Notes under the pieces: model-generated
Database searches by the model: none
What the model was told of the DNA's origin: nothing
Seen by the model: only the letters and a program-made list of their open reading frames with translations
Assembly: GCA_965240325.2 (NCBI GenBank)
Contig: OZ251223.1
Coordinates: forward strand, 4,216,001-4,280,000
Reading direction: 5' to 3'
Source of the DNA: Rebecca billardiae RCC1528
Lineage: Eukaryota; Haptophyta
Length of the DNA stretch: 64,000 nucleotides
Shown: positions 52,178-62,536 of the stretch, piece after piece
How positions within the stretch are numbered: position 1 is the first letter of the stretch
How the letters are laid out: each line of letters begins with the position of its first letter
Made by a program: the position numbers and the translations under genes

Positions 52178-52214
52178 CTCGCGTAATTCTGGCGCTGCGG
52201 CTCAGGAACGCAGC
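52178..52214 (+). repeat. 37-nt repeat, copy 2
   Basis: Partner of 49504-49540 in inverted orientation about 2.6 kb away. The flanks do not match. Confidence 0.85.
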
Positions 52215-53223
52215 GGGGCGCCGCGGCCAACCCCGGGGCGGGGGCCCCCGGCGGGGACTGGCCCGCTGGGGGGAGTACCGGCGGTACCGGCTACCGCCGG
52301 GCGCCAGGGGTGAGGCCGGTGCCCGGTGAGGGTCGGGGAGGCGGGGAGTCGCCAGTCGGGCGGCGGGCCGCGGGACTGGCGGGCGGCTCAGCCTCAGCCT
52401 CAGGACCTGCCGCGGACCCGGTCCGGAGGGCCACCGCCACCGCCGGGACGCCGGACGGCCGCGCTCCGACAGACCCGGACAGGCCGGACACGGTCACGGA
52501 GTCACGGACCGGCGGACCGTACTAAGACTGTCTAAGTCCGTAGGTAGTCCGTACTGCGCCCCGTACTGCTAGACAGCTATAATAGCTGAGCCTGAGTTCA
52601 GAGTTAGTGAGTAGTAGTAGCTACCGGCACCGCGGCGGTCCGTGAGTCCCGCGGCCGCGGCGGGGGCCGCGGCGGGGCCGCGCCCTGAGCGCCGAGCGCG
52701 GTCCGCCGCCGCCGCGCGCCGGCGCTGGGCGCGCGCGGCTCGCCGCTCCGGCCCACTCCGCGGCCCAGTGACCGCCGGCCCGCCGTGGACGGCCCCGCCC
52801 ACTCCCCAGAGGCAGAGGCCACTGTCACTGACACTCTGACTCACAGTCCAACACTCGCCCTCGGAGTCGGACGGACCGAGTACGGACACGGTCACGCGGT
52901 GCGGCCGCCGCGACTGACGACTCCCGGCCCACGAGCCGTTGCAGTGCACCTGCGAGTCCCGACCGCGCTTAGCACTTAGTCACTGTACACTGTCGCGGGC
53001 TCGGCACCACCACACTCTGTGTGAATGTGACTGTTTCACGGGCACCGGCCCGATCGGCTGCCGCGCCCGCGCCCGGGCGGGCCCGCGGGGCCGACGGCCC
53101 CGGGCCGAGCCGCCCGGCAAGCGACCGCACAATTGGTCGCCCCGAAGAGATGGAAACAACGTTAGGGTGTAGATATACACCGAGAGAGGGGTTGTCTTGA
53201 GAGGAAGAGCGCGTGCTTCTTGC

Positions 53224-53637
53224 TTAGCCGCCGAAGCCGTAGAGCGTGCGGCCCTGGCGCTTGAGCGCGTACACGACGTCCATGGCGGTCACCGTCTTGC
53301 GGCGCGCGTGCTCCGTGTACGTGACCGCATCACGGATGCTGCGCGGGGGAACATGGGGCAGGCGCAGACGACGCGTGTTCACGCGTGTGAGAATCGGACG
53401 CGCGCACGCGCGAGACGCGCGCGCTCCGCGAGCGCCGCACCAGTTCTCGAGGAACACCTTGAGGACGCCGCGCGTCTCCTCATAAATGAGGCCGCTGATG
53501 CGCTTCACGCCGCCACGGCGGGCAAGGCGGCGGATCGCCGGCTTGGTGATGCCCTGGATGTTGTCGCGGAGCACCTTGCGGTGGCGCTTGGCGCCGCCCT
53601 TCCCGAGACCCTTGCCACCCTTGCCACGGCCCGACAT
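53224..53637 (-). CDS. H4: histone H4
   Basis: Two exons, 53637-53441 and 53338-53224, with a 102-nt phase-2 intron, give 103 aa, the normal H4 length. The sequence is near invariant: [40 protein letters not shown], and the C-terminus [12 protein letters not shown]. The intron falls in the codon after FLEN. With the only phase-consistent GT-AG pair that codon is TGC, so residue 65 would be Cys where most H4 proteins have Val. H4 packages DNA in the nucleosome. Replication-dependent H4 genes are usually intronless, so this may be a polyadenylated, constitutively expressed copy. No other histone gene lies in the window and no classical 3' histone stem-loop was seen just downstream. Confidence 0.96.
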
Positions 53638-54584
53638 GATTGCTTTGCGACTGCGAGGAGCGGCGAGGGCGGTGCGCGCGGGCGAGTAGGCGCAGGTGAT
53701 CAACGCAGCGCGGGTGAAGGGGTGTCAGCCACGAGGCAATGCAAAGGCACCCACGCCTGGGGCACACGCCGACACGCGGCGCGTGCGCCTCGCGCTGCCG
53801 ATGCGCGCGCGGCGTACGCTCGGCGCGGGCTCGGCGCGCACAGTTTGACTTCGACGGTGTTGAACGGTGCGCGTGCGAACCGGATCACAACGGTCGCGTT
53901 CGCAGGTCAATAATCAAACCAGTCAAACGACCAGAGCGGTTGAAAGCTCACGAGATCGCCATCTCCACAGCCTGCGCGGTCGATAGATCCGAGATCGAGA
54001 GCTGATGACTGTCGTCACTGGGGCGGGGACTGCCAGGGAGTGCGGCTCCGGGGGCCGGGGGGCGGGGTGGCCCGGAGGCTCGTCCGGCGTACGATGAATC
54101 GATACATGTACCGAACACCCATCCTCGTTTCAACGACTTGCCCATTGACATTGTTCGGGGCCCGCGGCGGCGCCGCCGCCGCCGCCAGGCGCGGTGGCAC
54201 CCCGGGCCCGGGCGCAATACGGTCGGGCGCAGGCCGCTGCCACCCGGCCGGGCGGCAGGACCAGACAGGACCTGCGGACCTGAAGTCCTGATGAAAATGT
54301 CTGCGGATCACGGCCGGCGCAGACTGTGGCCGGGGCCCCGGCCCGAAGTGAAGGCCGCACGGAGCAGTCAGCAGCAGAGTGCGCGGTGGCCGGTGCCGCC
54401 GACGAGTGTCCGCCTGAACCACCGCGTCCTCCACCTGCTAGCCGAGTGTCCAGCCTGGCAGCCGTGCCGCAGTGTGACACCGCGCGCGGTGGCGCGAGGA
54501 CGAGGCCGCTGAGGCGCTCCCACGCCACCCTGCCCCACAGCCCATCGTCGCGCGCGCACGTGGCAGGCCAGCAGCGCGCTCGCA
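53638..54584. other. intergenic
   Basis: About 950 bp upstream of H4 and downstream of the TAP42 gene. No gene or repeat match was recognised. Confidence 0.6.
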
Positions 54585-55774
54585 TCAGCCGCGTCCCCTC
54601 ATGTTGCCCGAGCCCTTTGCGTTCGAGTCCTTGAACTCGTCAAAAGACATCGCTTTGGCGCGCTCGGACAGCTCGTCCTCCTCCTCGACGGCGGTCTGCG
54701 GCCCATTTTCGCGCTCGGCCTGCGCGGCGGCCTTCAGCGCGTGCTGCTCCTGCTGCCTCTGCTGCTCGAGCGCGACGCGCTGCGCCTCCTGCCGCTGCCA
54801 CGCGTCCAGCTCGATCGTGTGCATGCCCGGGATGCGGCCCGAGTGCACCTGGTCGATCACCTGCGCGCGCGCAGCCGCGCACGCGGGCCGAAGGCAGGGC
54901 GGGCGGCGCGCGCTGAGACCTGGCGAGCACGCGCGCGGGCGCGGGCGCGGCGGCGGCGGCGTCGGAGCTGCGAGGCCGGTCGGCTGCCACGCGCGCCGCT
55001 CGCGCGCACCTGCTCGTACGCGGAGCGTTGGCTCGGGTGCGGGATGCGCACGCTCTCGAGTGGGCGCGCCGGGCGCGCCGCCGCATCTGCATCCGCGTCG
55101 TCGCGCAGAGCCTCGGGCTTCTCGCGGCGCAGCCGCTCGACCTCCTCCAGCATGGGCAGCTCCTGCGCCACGGACGCGAGCGTGTCCGCCGCCCCAAACT
55201 TTGCGACGGACAGCCAGTGCAGCGCGTGCTCCTTCTCGACCTCGTCCACGTCAGGGTCGTCGTCCTGGTCGGTCGAGCGGCCGCGCGCGGCGGCGAGCCT
55301 CGCGGCGGCGGCGTCCATCTGCGCGCGCACTTCGCGCTCCGCCTTGATGCGCGCGATCATCTGCTCGCGCTGCCGCATCGCATTGCCCCCGCCCTTCGAC
55401 CCCGCCGCCTGCAGGGACGCCGCCTCGTCGTCGGTGATCAGCCCGATCGTCGCGAGCGACTCGATGTACCGCTCGAGGTGGGCCTTCCCCTCGCGGAGGT
55501 GCTCGATCCGGCGGTCGTGGTCGACCTGGCGCATGACAAGCTCGCCGAGCAGGTACGGCACAAGCATGTACTTCAGGTCCCCCGGGTTGATGTCCTCGAG
55601 CGTCTCGTTGGAGGAGAAGATGGAGAGCTCGTGCACCAGCGTATCGCACGCGCGCGCGTGCTCCAGGCCGTCGGCGACGATCTGCAGGTACGCCTCGTCC
55701 GAGGAGGCGAGCGAGGTCTCCTCCGTCTCACGGAACTTCGCTTGGGCCGCCTCGAAGTGCGAGCGCAGGTTCAT
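54585..55774 (-). CDS. TAP42: TAP42/alpha4 (IGBP1)-family PP2A regulator
   Basis: Two exons, 55774-55010 and 54860-54585, joined in phase 0 across a 149-nt intron, give 346 aa (about 340 in relatives). The N-terminal helical domain includes SDEAYLQIVADGLEHARACD, LSIFSSNETLEDINPGDLKY, then MLVPYLLGELVM and RIEHLREGKAHLERYI. The middle carries REQMIARIKAEREVRAQMDA and DPDVDEVEKE. The C-terminus ends AMSFDEFKDSNAKGSGNMRG, matching the conserved WDD/EFKDxxPKGxGN tail. TAP42/alpha4 binds and stabilises PP2A-type catalytic subunits under TOR signalling. The gene is head to head with eS25 (start codons 138 bp apart), so co-expression of a growth regulator with a ribosomal protein is likely. Confidence 0.9.
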
Positions 55775-55912
55775 CCTGCCGCGCGCGGTGACGTGAGAGC
55801 AAACGTCGGTCCAGGGCGGACGATGGCGGCCGCCCACGTCCGGCCGTGCGTCCGGACCTTGCCCGCAGCAGGACTGGCTTTGGCGACTTCGTGCCACGTG
55901 CAAGGAGCCACC

Positions 55913-56543
55913 ATGGTGCGCGAGGGCCGCGCACCGCCTCGCGGCCGTGGCAGTGGCCAGCGGCGCGGCGCTGCAAGCTGCAGCGGGCCGCTGGGCCATT
56001 GCCTGACGTGCGCGTGCCCTTGTGCGCCCCGTCTGCGCTGCGTGCGACCGCGTTGCGCCCACACCAGGCCAAGGCCGCGGCACCCAAGTCAAAGGAGGCA
56101 AAGGCCAAGGCCGCGACTTCTGGCGGCAAGGGCAAGAAGAAGGTTCGCCACGCCGCGAGCTGCACGCGTGCGCACACCTCGCAGGCCGATCAACGCGCCC
56201 GTGCATCGCGCCCCGCGGATCGGGCACTCGAGCGAGCACGCCCACGCCTGACGGGTCATTCCCATCCCGCCGCCCGCTCGCTCGTGCCGAGCAGAAGTGG
56301 TCCAAGGGCAAGGTCAAGGAGAAGCTCCAGAACCTCGTGCTCTTCGACAAGAGCACATACGAGAAGCTGATCGCGGACATTCCGAAGAACAAGCTGATCA
56401 CGCCGTCGATCATCTCGGAGAAGCTGAAGGTGAACGGCTCGCTCGCGCGCAGGGCAGTGAAGGAGCTGCTCTCAAAGGGCCTCATCCGCTGCATCGACGC
56501 GCACCACGCACAGTCGATCTACACGCGCTCGAGCCACGGTTAA
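55913..56543 (+). CDS. RPS25: 40S ribosomal protein eS25
   Basis: Three exons, 55913-55915, 56068-56142 and 56295-56543, all phase 0, give 108 aa, the same length as plant eS25. The first coding exon is just the ATG, in a strong GCCACCATGG context, followed at once by a GT donor. The protein starts [13 protein letters not shown] and continues [72 protein letters not shown] and AQSIYTR. eS25 is a winged-helix protein of the 40S head. Without the ATG-only exon, the frame of exon 2 runs upstream through Arg/Pro-rich sequence that does not resemble eS25. The call is very secure. Confidence 0.95.
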
Positions 56544-57378
56544 GCGCGTCCGCGAGCGCTCACGCGCAATCGCCGTGCGCTCGACTAGGCCGCTGTCCTG
56601 ACGGTCACACTGGGCACACGGTGCGGCTGCCTGCGCGTGGCTCCCTGGGCGGCATCGCTGCTTGTCGGCTTGCAGCCCGCGGCGCGGGGACGTCATCGAC
56701 GGCGATTTTTTCGCGCGAGCTGCCGGGGACGGAGGGGGGCGGCTCTGTCTATGACCCGGGCCGCCTTTTTCACGACCTTCGTCTGGACCCTCCGGATCGT
56801 TCGCTATCTCCCGACCTCGTCGGCTCGCGGGGAGGTAGTCAGGTAGTGGCGAGGTCGTCCGAGTCGTCACTGATGGACAGATGCAAATCATGACGGATAC
56901 GGTAAGTACGGTCACCGTACGGTGTCTGAAATCCGAATCAGTAGCCTAAGGACCCTAATTCCGGTAGTCACGCCATGCAATATACTCATCGAGTGACGAG
57001 TCATAACTGACGTGAGCCGCGGCAGCTGGCGCCTGCCGGGCAGCCGGCCGCGCCCGCGGCGGCCGGGGCCCGGGCTGACATCAAGACACAAGTTCACGAT
57101 ACAAGTTATTATCACTATATATCAGACCGTGACCATATACGTTGATGTCGTAAATGTATAGTTACCGCGGCGGGCCGTGATGGCTGGCATCAGGATAGTA
57201 GTCTGTAGTGAATAATCGATCGGGCTCAGTGCCTCATTGACAATTCGGCAGAGTCACAGTCTCATCATGTCTGTCTCATCACTGTCTCACCCGGCGCACT
57301 CTCTGTCTGATAGTGTCCCTCACCGCAGGCGCAGGGCCTCAGACTCAGACCCGGTCCCGGACCGACGGTGACGCGCCG
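56544..57378. other. intergenic between convergent genes
   Basis: About 830 bp with moderate GC and a CGCGGCGGCCGGGGCCCGGG block near 57054-57073. No gene was seen. Confidence 0.6.
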
Positions 57379-58497
57379 TCACGCGACACCAGCCAATGCA
57401 CGCTGCTCGAAGCAAAGCTTCGTGTACATAGTGACGCTCTTCAGCTTGCCCGCTGGTAGTGTGCCGTTGGACTTCAGCTCTGCCAGCCTTCCCAGCGTGC
57501 GATTGACATCGCCAAGAGATCCGGCTCTCCAGAGGCGCTGCCCGAAGGTCCCACCGTGCTCCTTCGCGTACGCCACACCGCGGACGCAGCGGAGTGCTCC
57601 GTTGGGCAAAGTGGCGTTGGGAAGGCTGGCCCAGGCCACGAGCATTCCCACCAGCCGCTCCCACGCCTGATTCACCAGGTTGAGCGTGACCTCACCACGG
57701 TCGACAGCCGCCCACATCCGTTGGATCGAAGGGAGAGCTTCTGCAGGGGCCCTTTGGGCTGCATCCGGTGCGTGCAAGCGTGGTGGAGTCCACAGGCGGG
57801 CAGCGCACAAGCGCGCCCATCCCTCCCGAGACATCTCAAGGAGCCCGTGCGGGACGTAGGCCCACGGTAGCGGCTGGAGGCCCAGTGCGGCTGATGGTTT
57901 GGGCACACCCTCACCTGGCTTCTTGCGAGAACGTGCCCGCCTCGACTGCGGGCGCATCGGATCAAAGCCCAGATCGTTCATGACGGCAAAGATGAAGCCC
58001 ATGATTGGCTTCATCTCGTTGCTAAAGCCGGCGGCTCGCGCCTCTCCCAGCCCCGTGATAGGACATGCCTCCGGCGCCGGCCACTTGTGCACGTTGGCTT
58101 GCAGCATCGTGGAATGCTGCAGGAGGACGATGCGACCGTCGGCGCTCAATGAGGGCACTTGTCCGTGCGCCATAGCCCGGTGGAGCTCCTGGAGTGCACC
58201 GAGCTGGCCGTGGCTCCGCTCGGTGCGGATGACGGTGAGAAGTTCTCCACGCGCGCCCCCCACAGAGCTGCTGACATTCAGCGAATGCAACACACGCAGG
58301 TCATACGTGAGTGTCGCTGCCTCCTTCGGCGAGGCGTTGTCGATGAGGACGATAGGCGTGCCAGGGTGATAGCGCACGACCTTGCGGACGGTCTGGTACA
58401 GCAGGCCGCAGTTGAACTCATCCGGCACATGGGCCACAACCAGGAAGAGAAGCGGCACGGTCAGCCCTGACGGCGTTCTTGAATCTATCTGTGGCAT
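57379..58497 (-). CDS. putative GT-A-type glycosyltransferase-like protein
   Basis: A single exon of 372 aa. The N-terminus looks like a Rossmann-type GT-A start: VPLLFLVVAHVPDEFNCGLL, then TVRKVVRYHPGTPIVLIDNA (an ending VDN-like as in family-2 enzymes). Further on are SHGQLGALQELHRAMAHGQV and GRIVLLQHSTMLQAN (a possible metal-site region, but without a clear DxD). The C-terminal half has a Trp-rich segment (LPWAYVPHGLLEMSREGWA) and GALRCVRGVAYAKEHGGTFG. Nucleotide-sugar transfer is only inferred. No signal peptide or membrane span is obvious, which is unusual for a Golgi enzyme. A hypothetical protein label would be equally fair. Confidence 0.5.
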   Translation of the reverse strand: MPQIDSRTPSGLTVPLLFLVVAHVPDEFNCGLLYQTVRKVVRYHPGTPIVLIDNASPKEAATLTYDLRVLHSLNVSSSVGGARGELLTVIRTERSHGQLGALQELHRAMAHGQVPSLSADGRIVLLQHSTMLQANVHKWPAPEACPITGLGEARAAGFSNEMKPIMGFIFAVMNDLGFDPMRPQSRRARSRKKPGEGVPKPSAALGLQPLPWAYVPHGLLEMSREGWARLCAARLWTPPRLHAPDAAQRAPAEALPSIQRMWAAVDRGEVTLNLVNQAWERLVGMLVAWASLPNATLPNGALRCVRGVAYAKEHGGTFGQRLWRAGSLGDVNRTLGRLAELKSNGTLPAGKLKSVTMYTKLCFEQRALAGVA

Positions 58498-58995
58498 CCG
58501 GCGACCAAGGGCCGACCGCCATCGTCCGAGTTCACCCGACTCACCATCACCAGTGCTGTGGCTGCTGTGGCTCGGGCTGTGATGAATGACATTTCATTTT
58601 CGGACTCGGATGCCTGACTAGCAGTGACTGACAGCATCATGGACATGGACTCACGACTCAGCAAGGACCATCTTAGGCCATCGCCGTCGGTGGAGTGCGG
58701 GCCCGAGGTTCGCGGGGTCGGGCCAGTGAGGGCCACGCCGGCCGCCGGCCGCCGGGCCGCCGGGCATGGACCTCTGCGCGAATCAGTCCCGCCGTGAGGC
58801 GGTTCCAACCGCCCAAGGCGCCCGCGGCAACGAATCCGCTGCGCCCACAGGCCGACGTCCTCAAGCGCAAGTCGGCAGCCCCGCATGGTGCCCACTGCCC
58901 AGCGTCAGACACGCCTCCTCGGCGGCCTCCTCAAGAGCCCTCGAAGGCGAGGCGCGGCGGCGCTCTGCCGGCGCGCCCGGTTGGCTGGCCAGTGG
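58498..58995. other. intergenic
   Basis: About 500 bp between two minus-strand genes, with short Arg/Pro-rich frames and no support for a gene. Confidence 0.6.
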
Positions 58996-59907
58996 CTATG
59001 GGAAGTGTGCGGACACGTGCTTGGACATGCTGAAGGTGGTCATCTCGTCCACCTTGAAGAGGCGCTTGAGGGTGGCGTCGCACATGATGCGGCGCTTGTC
59101 CGACGGATTCTGCAGCCCGTTCGCCTTGATGTGCGCCCACAAGTGCTTGGTGATCACGAAGCGGTTGTTCGTCTCCTCGCCGCAGAACTCGGCGAGCTCA
59201 GGCGTGCCCTTGTACGCGCTGCCGCCGCTCGGCGAGCGCTTCGAAGCGGGCTTCGCGGCGGACTTGGCCGCCTTGCGCGGCTTGGGCGCGGCCTCGTCGT
59301 CCTCGTCCTCGCTCACCTCCTCCCCCGACTCCGCCGCCTCCTCCTCCTTCCCCTCCTTGGGCAGCAGGTGCGGCCCGATGTATTTGCTCATCGTGAAGGT
59401 GTGGATGCGCGCGGTCCCGCCAAAGAACTTCTTCAGCTTGGCGTCGCACAGGATGTAGCGCTTGTCGCTCGCGTCCTGCAGCCCGTGCTTCTTAATGTAC
59501 ACCCACAGCAGCTTGATCACGCGGAAGCGCGTGGCCCGGCGCACGCCGAGGATCGCCGCGAGCTCGTCCGAGATGGGCGGGTGCGACGGGTCCTCCTCAA
59601 TCTCGACGTCGGCCGCGTCGCCATCCGCACCCGCCTCGCGCGCCTTGCGCTTGCGCCCGGCGGGTGCGGCCGGCGCGGGCTCGTCGGGCTCGTCCCCCGC
59701 GGCGCTCTCCTCCGCGAATGCGTTGATCTTCTCCTTGATCCACGCCTTGCTCGTGCTCGAGCCGAGCGTGAGGCCAAACTCGGACTCGAGCTGCTTCCGC
59801 ACGCCCTTGGTCGTGAGCTGCGACAGGTCGGAGGCAGCGAGGATGGCCTTGAGCCGCTCCTCCAGCTCATCCCATTGCTTCTTCGTCGTGGGCTCGTTCT
59901 CGCCCAT
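58996..59907 (-). CDS. DEK-C / double SWIB domain protein
   Basis: A single exon of 303 aa. The N-terminal DEK_C-like helical domain (residues about 12-65) contains LKAILAASDLSQLTTKGVRK and SSTSKAWIKEKINAF. SWIB domain 1 (about 112-185) has LAAILGVRRATRFRVIKLLW, SDKRYILCDAKLKKFFG and MSKYIGPHL. SWIB domain 2 (about 230-302) is LAEFCGEETNNRFVITKHLW, SDKRRIMCDATLKRLFKV and MSKHVSAHF. Between them is an acidic then Lys/Ala-rich linker. SWIB proteins occur in SWI/SNF complexes and as small chromatin proteins. The DEK_C-SWIB combination is known in plants and protists. A nuclear chromatin role is inferred. The start codon is 311 bp from that of TAF5 on the other strand. Confidence 0.92.
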   Translation of the reverse strand: MGENEPTTKKQWDELEERLKAILAASDLSQLTTKGVRKQLESEFGLTLGSSTSKAWIKEKINAFAEESAAGDEPDEPAPAAPAGRKRKAREAGADGDAADVEIEEDPSHPPISDELAAILGVRRATRFRVIKLLWVYIKKHGLQDASDKRYILCDAKLKKFFGGTARIHTFTMSKYIGPHLLPKEGKEEEAAESGEEVSEDEDDEAAPKPRKAAKSAAKPASKRSPSGGSAYKGTPELAEFCGEETNNRFVITKHLWAHIKANGLQNPSDKRRIMCDATLKRLFKVDEMTTFSMSKHVSAHFP

Positions 59908-60218
59908 CTCGAGCGGGCACCCGCCGCTCAGGGGCGCGCCTGGCCGCTGATGCGAACCGGCCTGTGTTGCGCAGGCCCCTCCGGCTCGTCGGAGCTCACG
60001 CCCGGGGCCGCGCCGGTGGGGGTTTCGACAATCGACAGCTAGCTCGCTCTTGATCAGTTGCGTTGATCAGCTCGCTGATCGATGACAATTGATGAATGAA
60101 CAGCAGAGCAGCAGGGCTTTCGATGACGAAGCTGGCCGACATCGGCACCTGTCAGCAGGGCGGCGGCATCGTGCCCGCGTGCTGGCCGTGTGAGTGATCC
60201 AGCCGAGCGACGAACCCT
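59908..60218. promoter_or_regulatory. divergent promoter of SWIB and TAF5 genes
   Basis: A 311-bp spacer with a GATCAG-rich stretch (60053-60085: TTGATCAGTTGCGTTGATCA-type direct repeats). No consensus core element was identified. Confidence 0.45.
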
Positions 60219-62536
60219 ATGAGCAGCGCGAAGCGGGAGGGTGAGCTCGATCAGATGGTGCTCAGCTACCTGCACGAGCGCGGGTTCAACGACACCGCCG
60301 CGAAGCTTCGCGACGAGGCGCAGGTGTGCGCGCGGCGCGGCGGCCGCGAGCCCGAGTGCGCGGTGCGGCGGAGGCATGCAAACCCGCGCGCGCGCGACCG
60401 TGTGGCCGCGGCGCCGGCGGCAGGTGCAATCGCTCCCGGAGATGGTGGCACAGCTCAGGCGCGACGTGAAGGCGTCGCTGGGCTCTGGCATCCTGTACCA
60501 CTCGGCGGGCGCCGTGTGGTCGATCGAGGCGTGCTACGCGCGGCTGAGCGAGTGGGTCGCGTCCGCGCTCGACATGTACCGCCGCGAGCTGAGCGCGCTG
60601 CTGTACCCGCTCTTCGTGCGCATCTACCTCGACCTGGTGGAGAAGGGCCTCCCCGACGAGGCCGCGCGCTTCATGTCCGCCCACCGCGCCCACTTTGCGG
60701 ACGCGGAGGCCGAGCTCGTGCAGCTGTCGACGCTGAGCTCCGCGGCGCACCTCAGGGACTCGGAGCTGGCGCGCGCGTACACGGGCTCGGCGGTGGAGCT
60801 GCGGCTGAGCGCGTACTCGTTCGAGCTGCTCGTCAGCTTCATCCAGTCGGAGCAGCTGCTCCCGCTGCTGCAGCTCCTCAACAGCGACCGCTTCACCGTC
60901 GTCATCTCGCGGCGCGCGCCCGCGCTCGGAGAGGACGGCGCGCCGTGCGGCGCGAGCGGCGCGAGCGGCGGGAGCACGACGGCCGCGGCGCTGTTCGGCG
61001 AGGTGGACGCGGTGAACGCGCAGCCGGCGGTGCTGGACGGGCTTGCCGAGCTGCACGCGGAGCACGAGCGGCTGCGGGCCGCGCACGACGCCGCGCAGGC
61101 GGGCGCGCCCGCCGCCGCCACGCCGAGCGGCAAGCGCGCGCGCGCCGGCTCGGCGGGCGCGCCGCCGCTCACGCCGTCGCGCATCCCGCTGCCCGCGTGG
61201 TCGGAGCGCGTGGAGGCGGAGGTGGTGCAGGACGCGCTGCTGCGCCCGTCGCTCTCCGCCTCGGCGCCCCCGTCGTGCTGCATGCTCACCTTCCTGCACA
61301 CCGCGCACGCGCCCGTCAACGCCGTCGCCTTCTCCGCCGACGGCGCCGCGGTGGCGAGCGCGCACGCCGACTCCTCGCTCAGCCTGGCGCTGCTGCGCAG
61401 GCTGCGCGAGCGGCAGGGGGGCGAGGGCGCGGAGGCGGAGACGTCGCGCTCGGACGAGGCGGTGCGCTCGCTCGTGGGGCACAGCGGCCCCGTGTACGCC
61501 GCCTCGTTCTCGCGCTGCGGCCGCTTCCTGCTCTCCGCCTCGCAGGACGGCACCGCGCGGCTGTGGTCCGCGGGCGAGGGCTCGCGGCTGCACGGCGAGT
61601 GCCTCGTGTGCTACCGCGGCCACGCCTTCCCCGTGTGGGACGTGGCCTTCTCGCACCTCGGGTACCACTTCGCCTCGGGCGGGCACGACGGGACGGCCAG
61701 GCTGTGGGCGACCGACCGGCTCGCGCCGATGCGCCTCTTCGTCGGCCACCTGGCTGACGTGCACGTGAGCGCGCAGCGCGGCCCGCCCGCCATCGAGCGC
61801 GCGCGCGAACGGATGCGCTCCGCTCCGCGCGCGCCGCCCGGGCCGCCCTCGCCGCCGCTCACGCGCGCGCGCGCGCCCGCCCGCCCGCGCGCGCTGGCGA
61901 GCGCCGCGCAGTGTGTCGCGTTCCACCCGAACTGCAACTACGTGCTCAGCGGCTCGGCCGACTGCTCGCTGCGCATGTGGGACGTGAGCACGGGCACGTG
62001 TGTGCGGCTGCTATGCGGCCACAGCGCGTCTGTCACGTGCGTGGCGCTCTCCGCAGACGGCCGCTTCTGCGCGTCCGGCTCTGCGGACCGCAGCGTGCGC
62101 GTGTGGGACCTGGGCTCGGGGCGCGAGCTCTCGCGGCTCAGCGGGCACGACGGCTGCGTGTGGAGCGTCGCGTTCAGCCACGACACGCCCGGAGTGCTCG
62201 CAACCGGCGGGGCGGACTGCACGGTCCGCATCTGGGTGTGTGCGCGCGCGCGCCCAACGAGCGCGCCCCGGAGCCCAGGCTGCGCGCGCGCGCGGCGCGG
62301 CGCGTCGAGGCCGAGGACCCGCGCCCGCTGCGCTCGGCGCGCCTGCCGCGCAGGACGTGAACGCGGCGACGAGCGCGAGCGGCGCGCAGCAGCAGGCGTC
62401 GAGCACCAAGCGGCCCGGCGCCGAGCCAGCCGCGGTGTGCACGCTGTTCACCAAGGAGACGCCCGTCGTGCGCACGCACTTCACGAGGCGCAACCTGCTG
62501 TTTGCCGCCGGCTCCTACAGCCCGGTCGGCAGGTGA
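60219..62536 (+). CDS. TAF5: TFIID subunit TAF5 (LisH, NTD2, WD40)
   Basis: Four exons, 60219-60323, 60424-61764, 61912-62235 and 62354-62536, all phase 0, give 650 aa. The LisH motif is at residues about 8-35 (LDQMVLSYLHERGFNDTAAK). The TAF5 NTD2 domain (about 60-195) includes ARLSEWVASALDMYRRELSA, LLYPLFVRIYLDLVEKGLPD and AARFMSAHRAHFADAE, and the motif SYSFELL-like SAYSFELLVSFIQ. The C-terminal propeller has about six WD40 repeats (HSGPVYAASFSRCGRFLLSA; RLWSA; GHLADVHCVAFHPNCNYVLS rebuilt across intron 2; SADCSLRMWDV; SADRSVRVWDLG; GADCTVRIWDV rebuilt across intron 3). The final THFTRRNLLFAAGSY is diagnostic of TAF5. TAF5 scaffolds TFIID (and, in some species, SAGA) at promoters. Confidence 0.95.

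Larger units (their letters stand above)
48933..53223. other. gene-poor region
   Basis: About 4.3 kb with no gene that I can support. All open frames are short, Arg/Ser-rich and without motifs. It contains an AT-rich patch (49405-49450), a G8 run (49998-50005), very GC-rich blocks (52215-52500, 52640-52760) and an inverted pair of a 37-nt sequence (49504-49540 and 52178-52214). Non-coding RNA genes cannot be excluded. Confidence 0.55.

Noticed and set aside
52310-52535. Two overlapping plus-strand frames, Pro/Gly/Thr-rich
   Set aside because: Very GC-rich, short, no motif or conserved start, in a region with no other coding signal.
48933-53223. rRNA or other structured RNA gene in the gene-poor region
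   Set aside because: No conserved rRNA or snRNA core sequences were recognised. GC blocks alone are not evidence.
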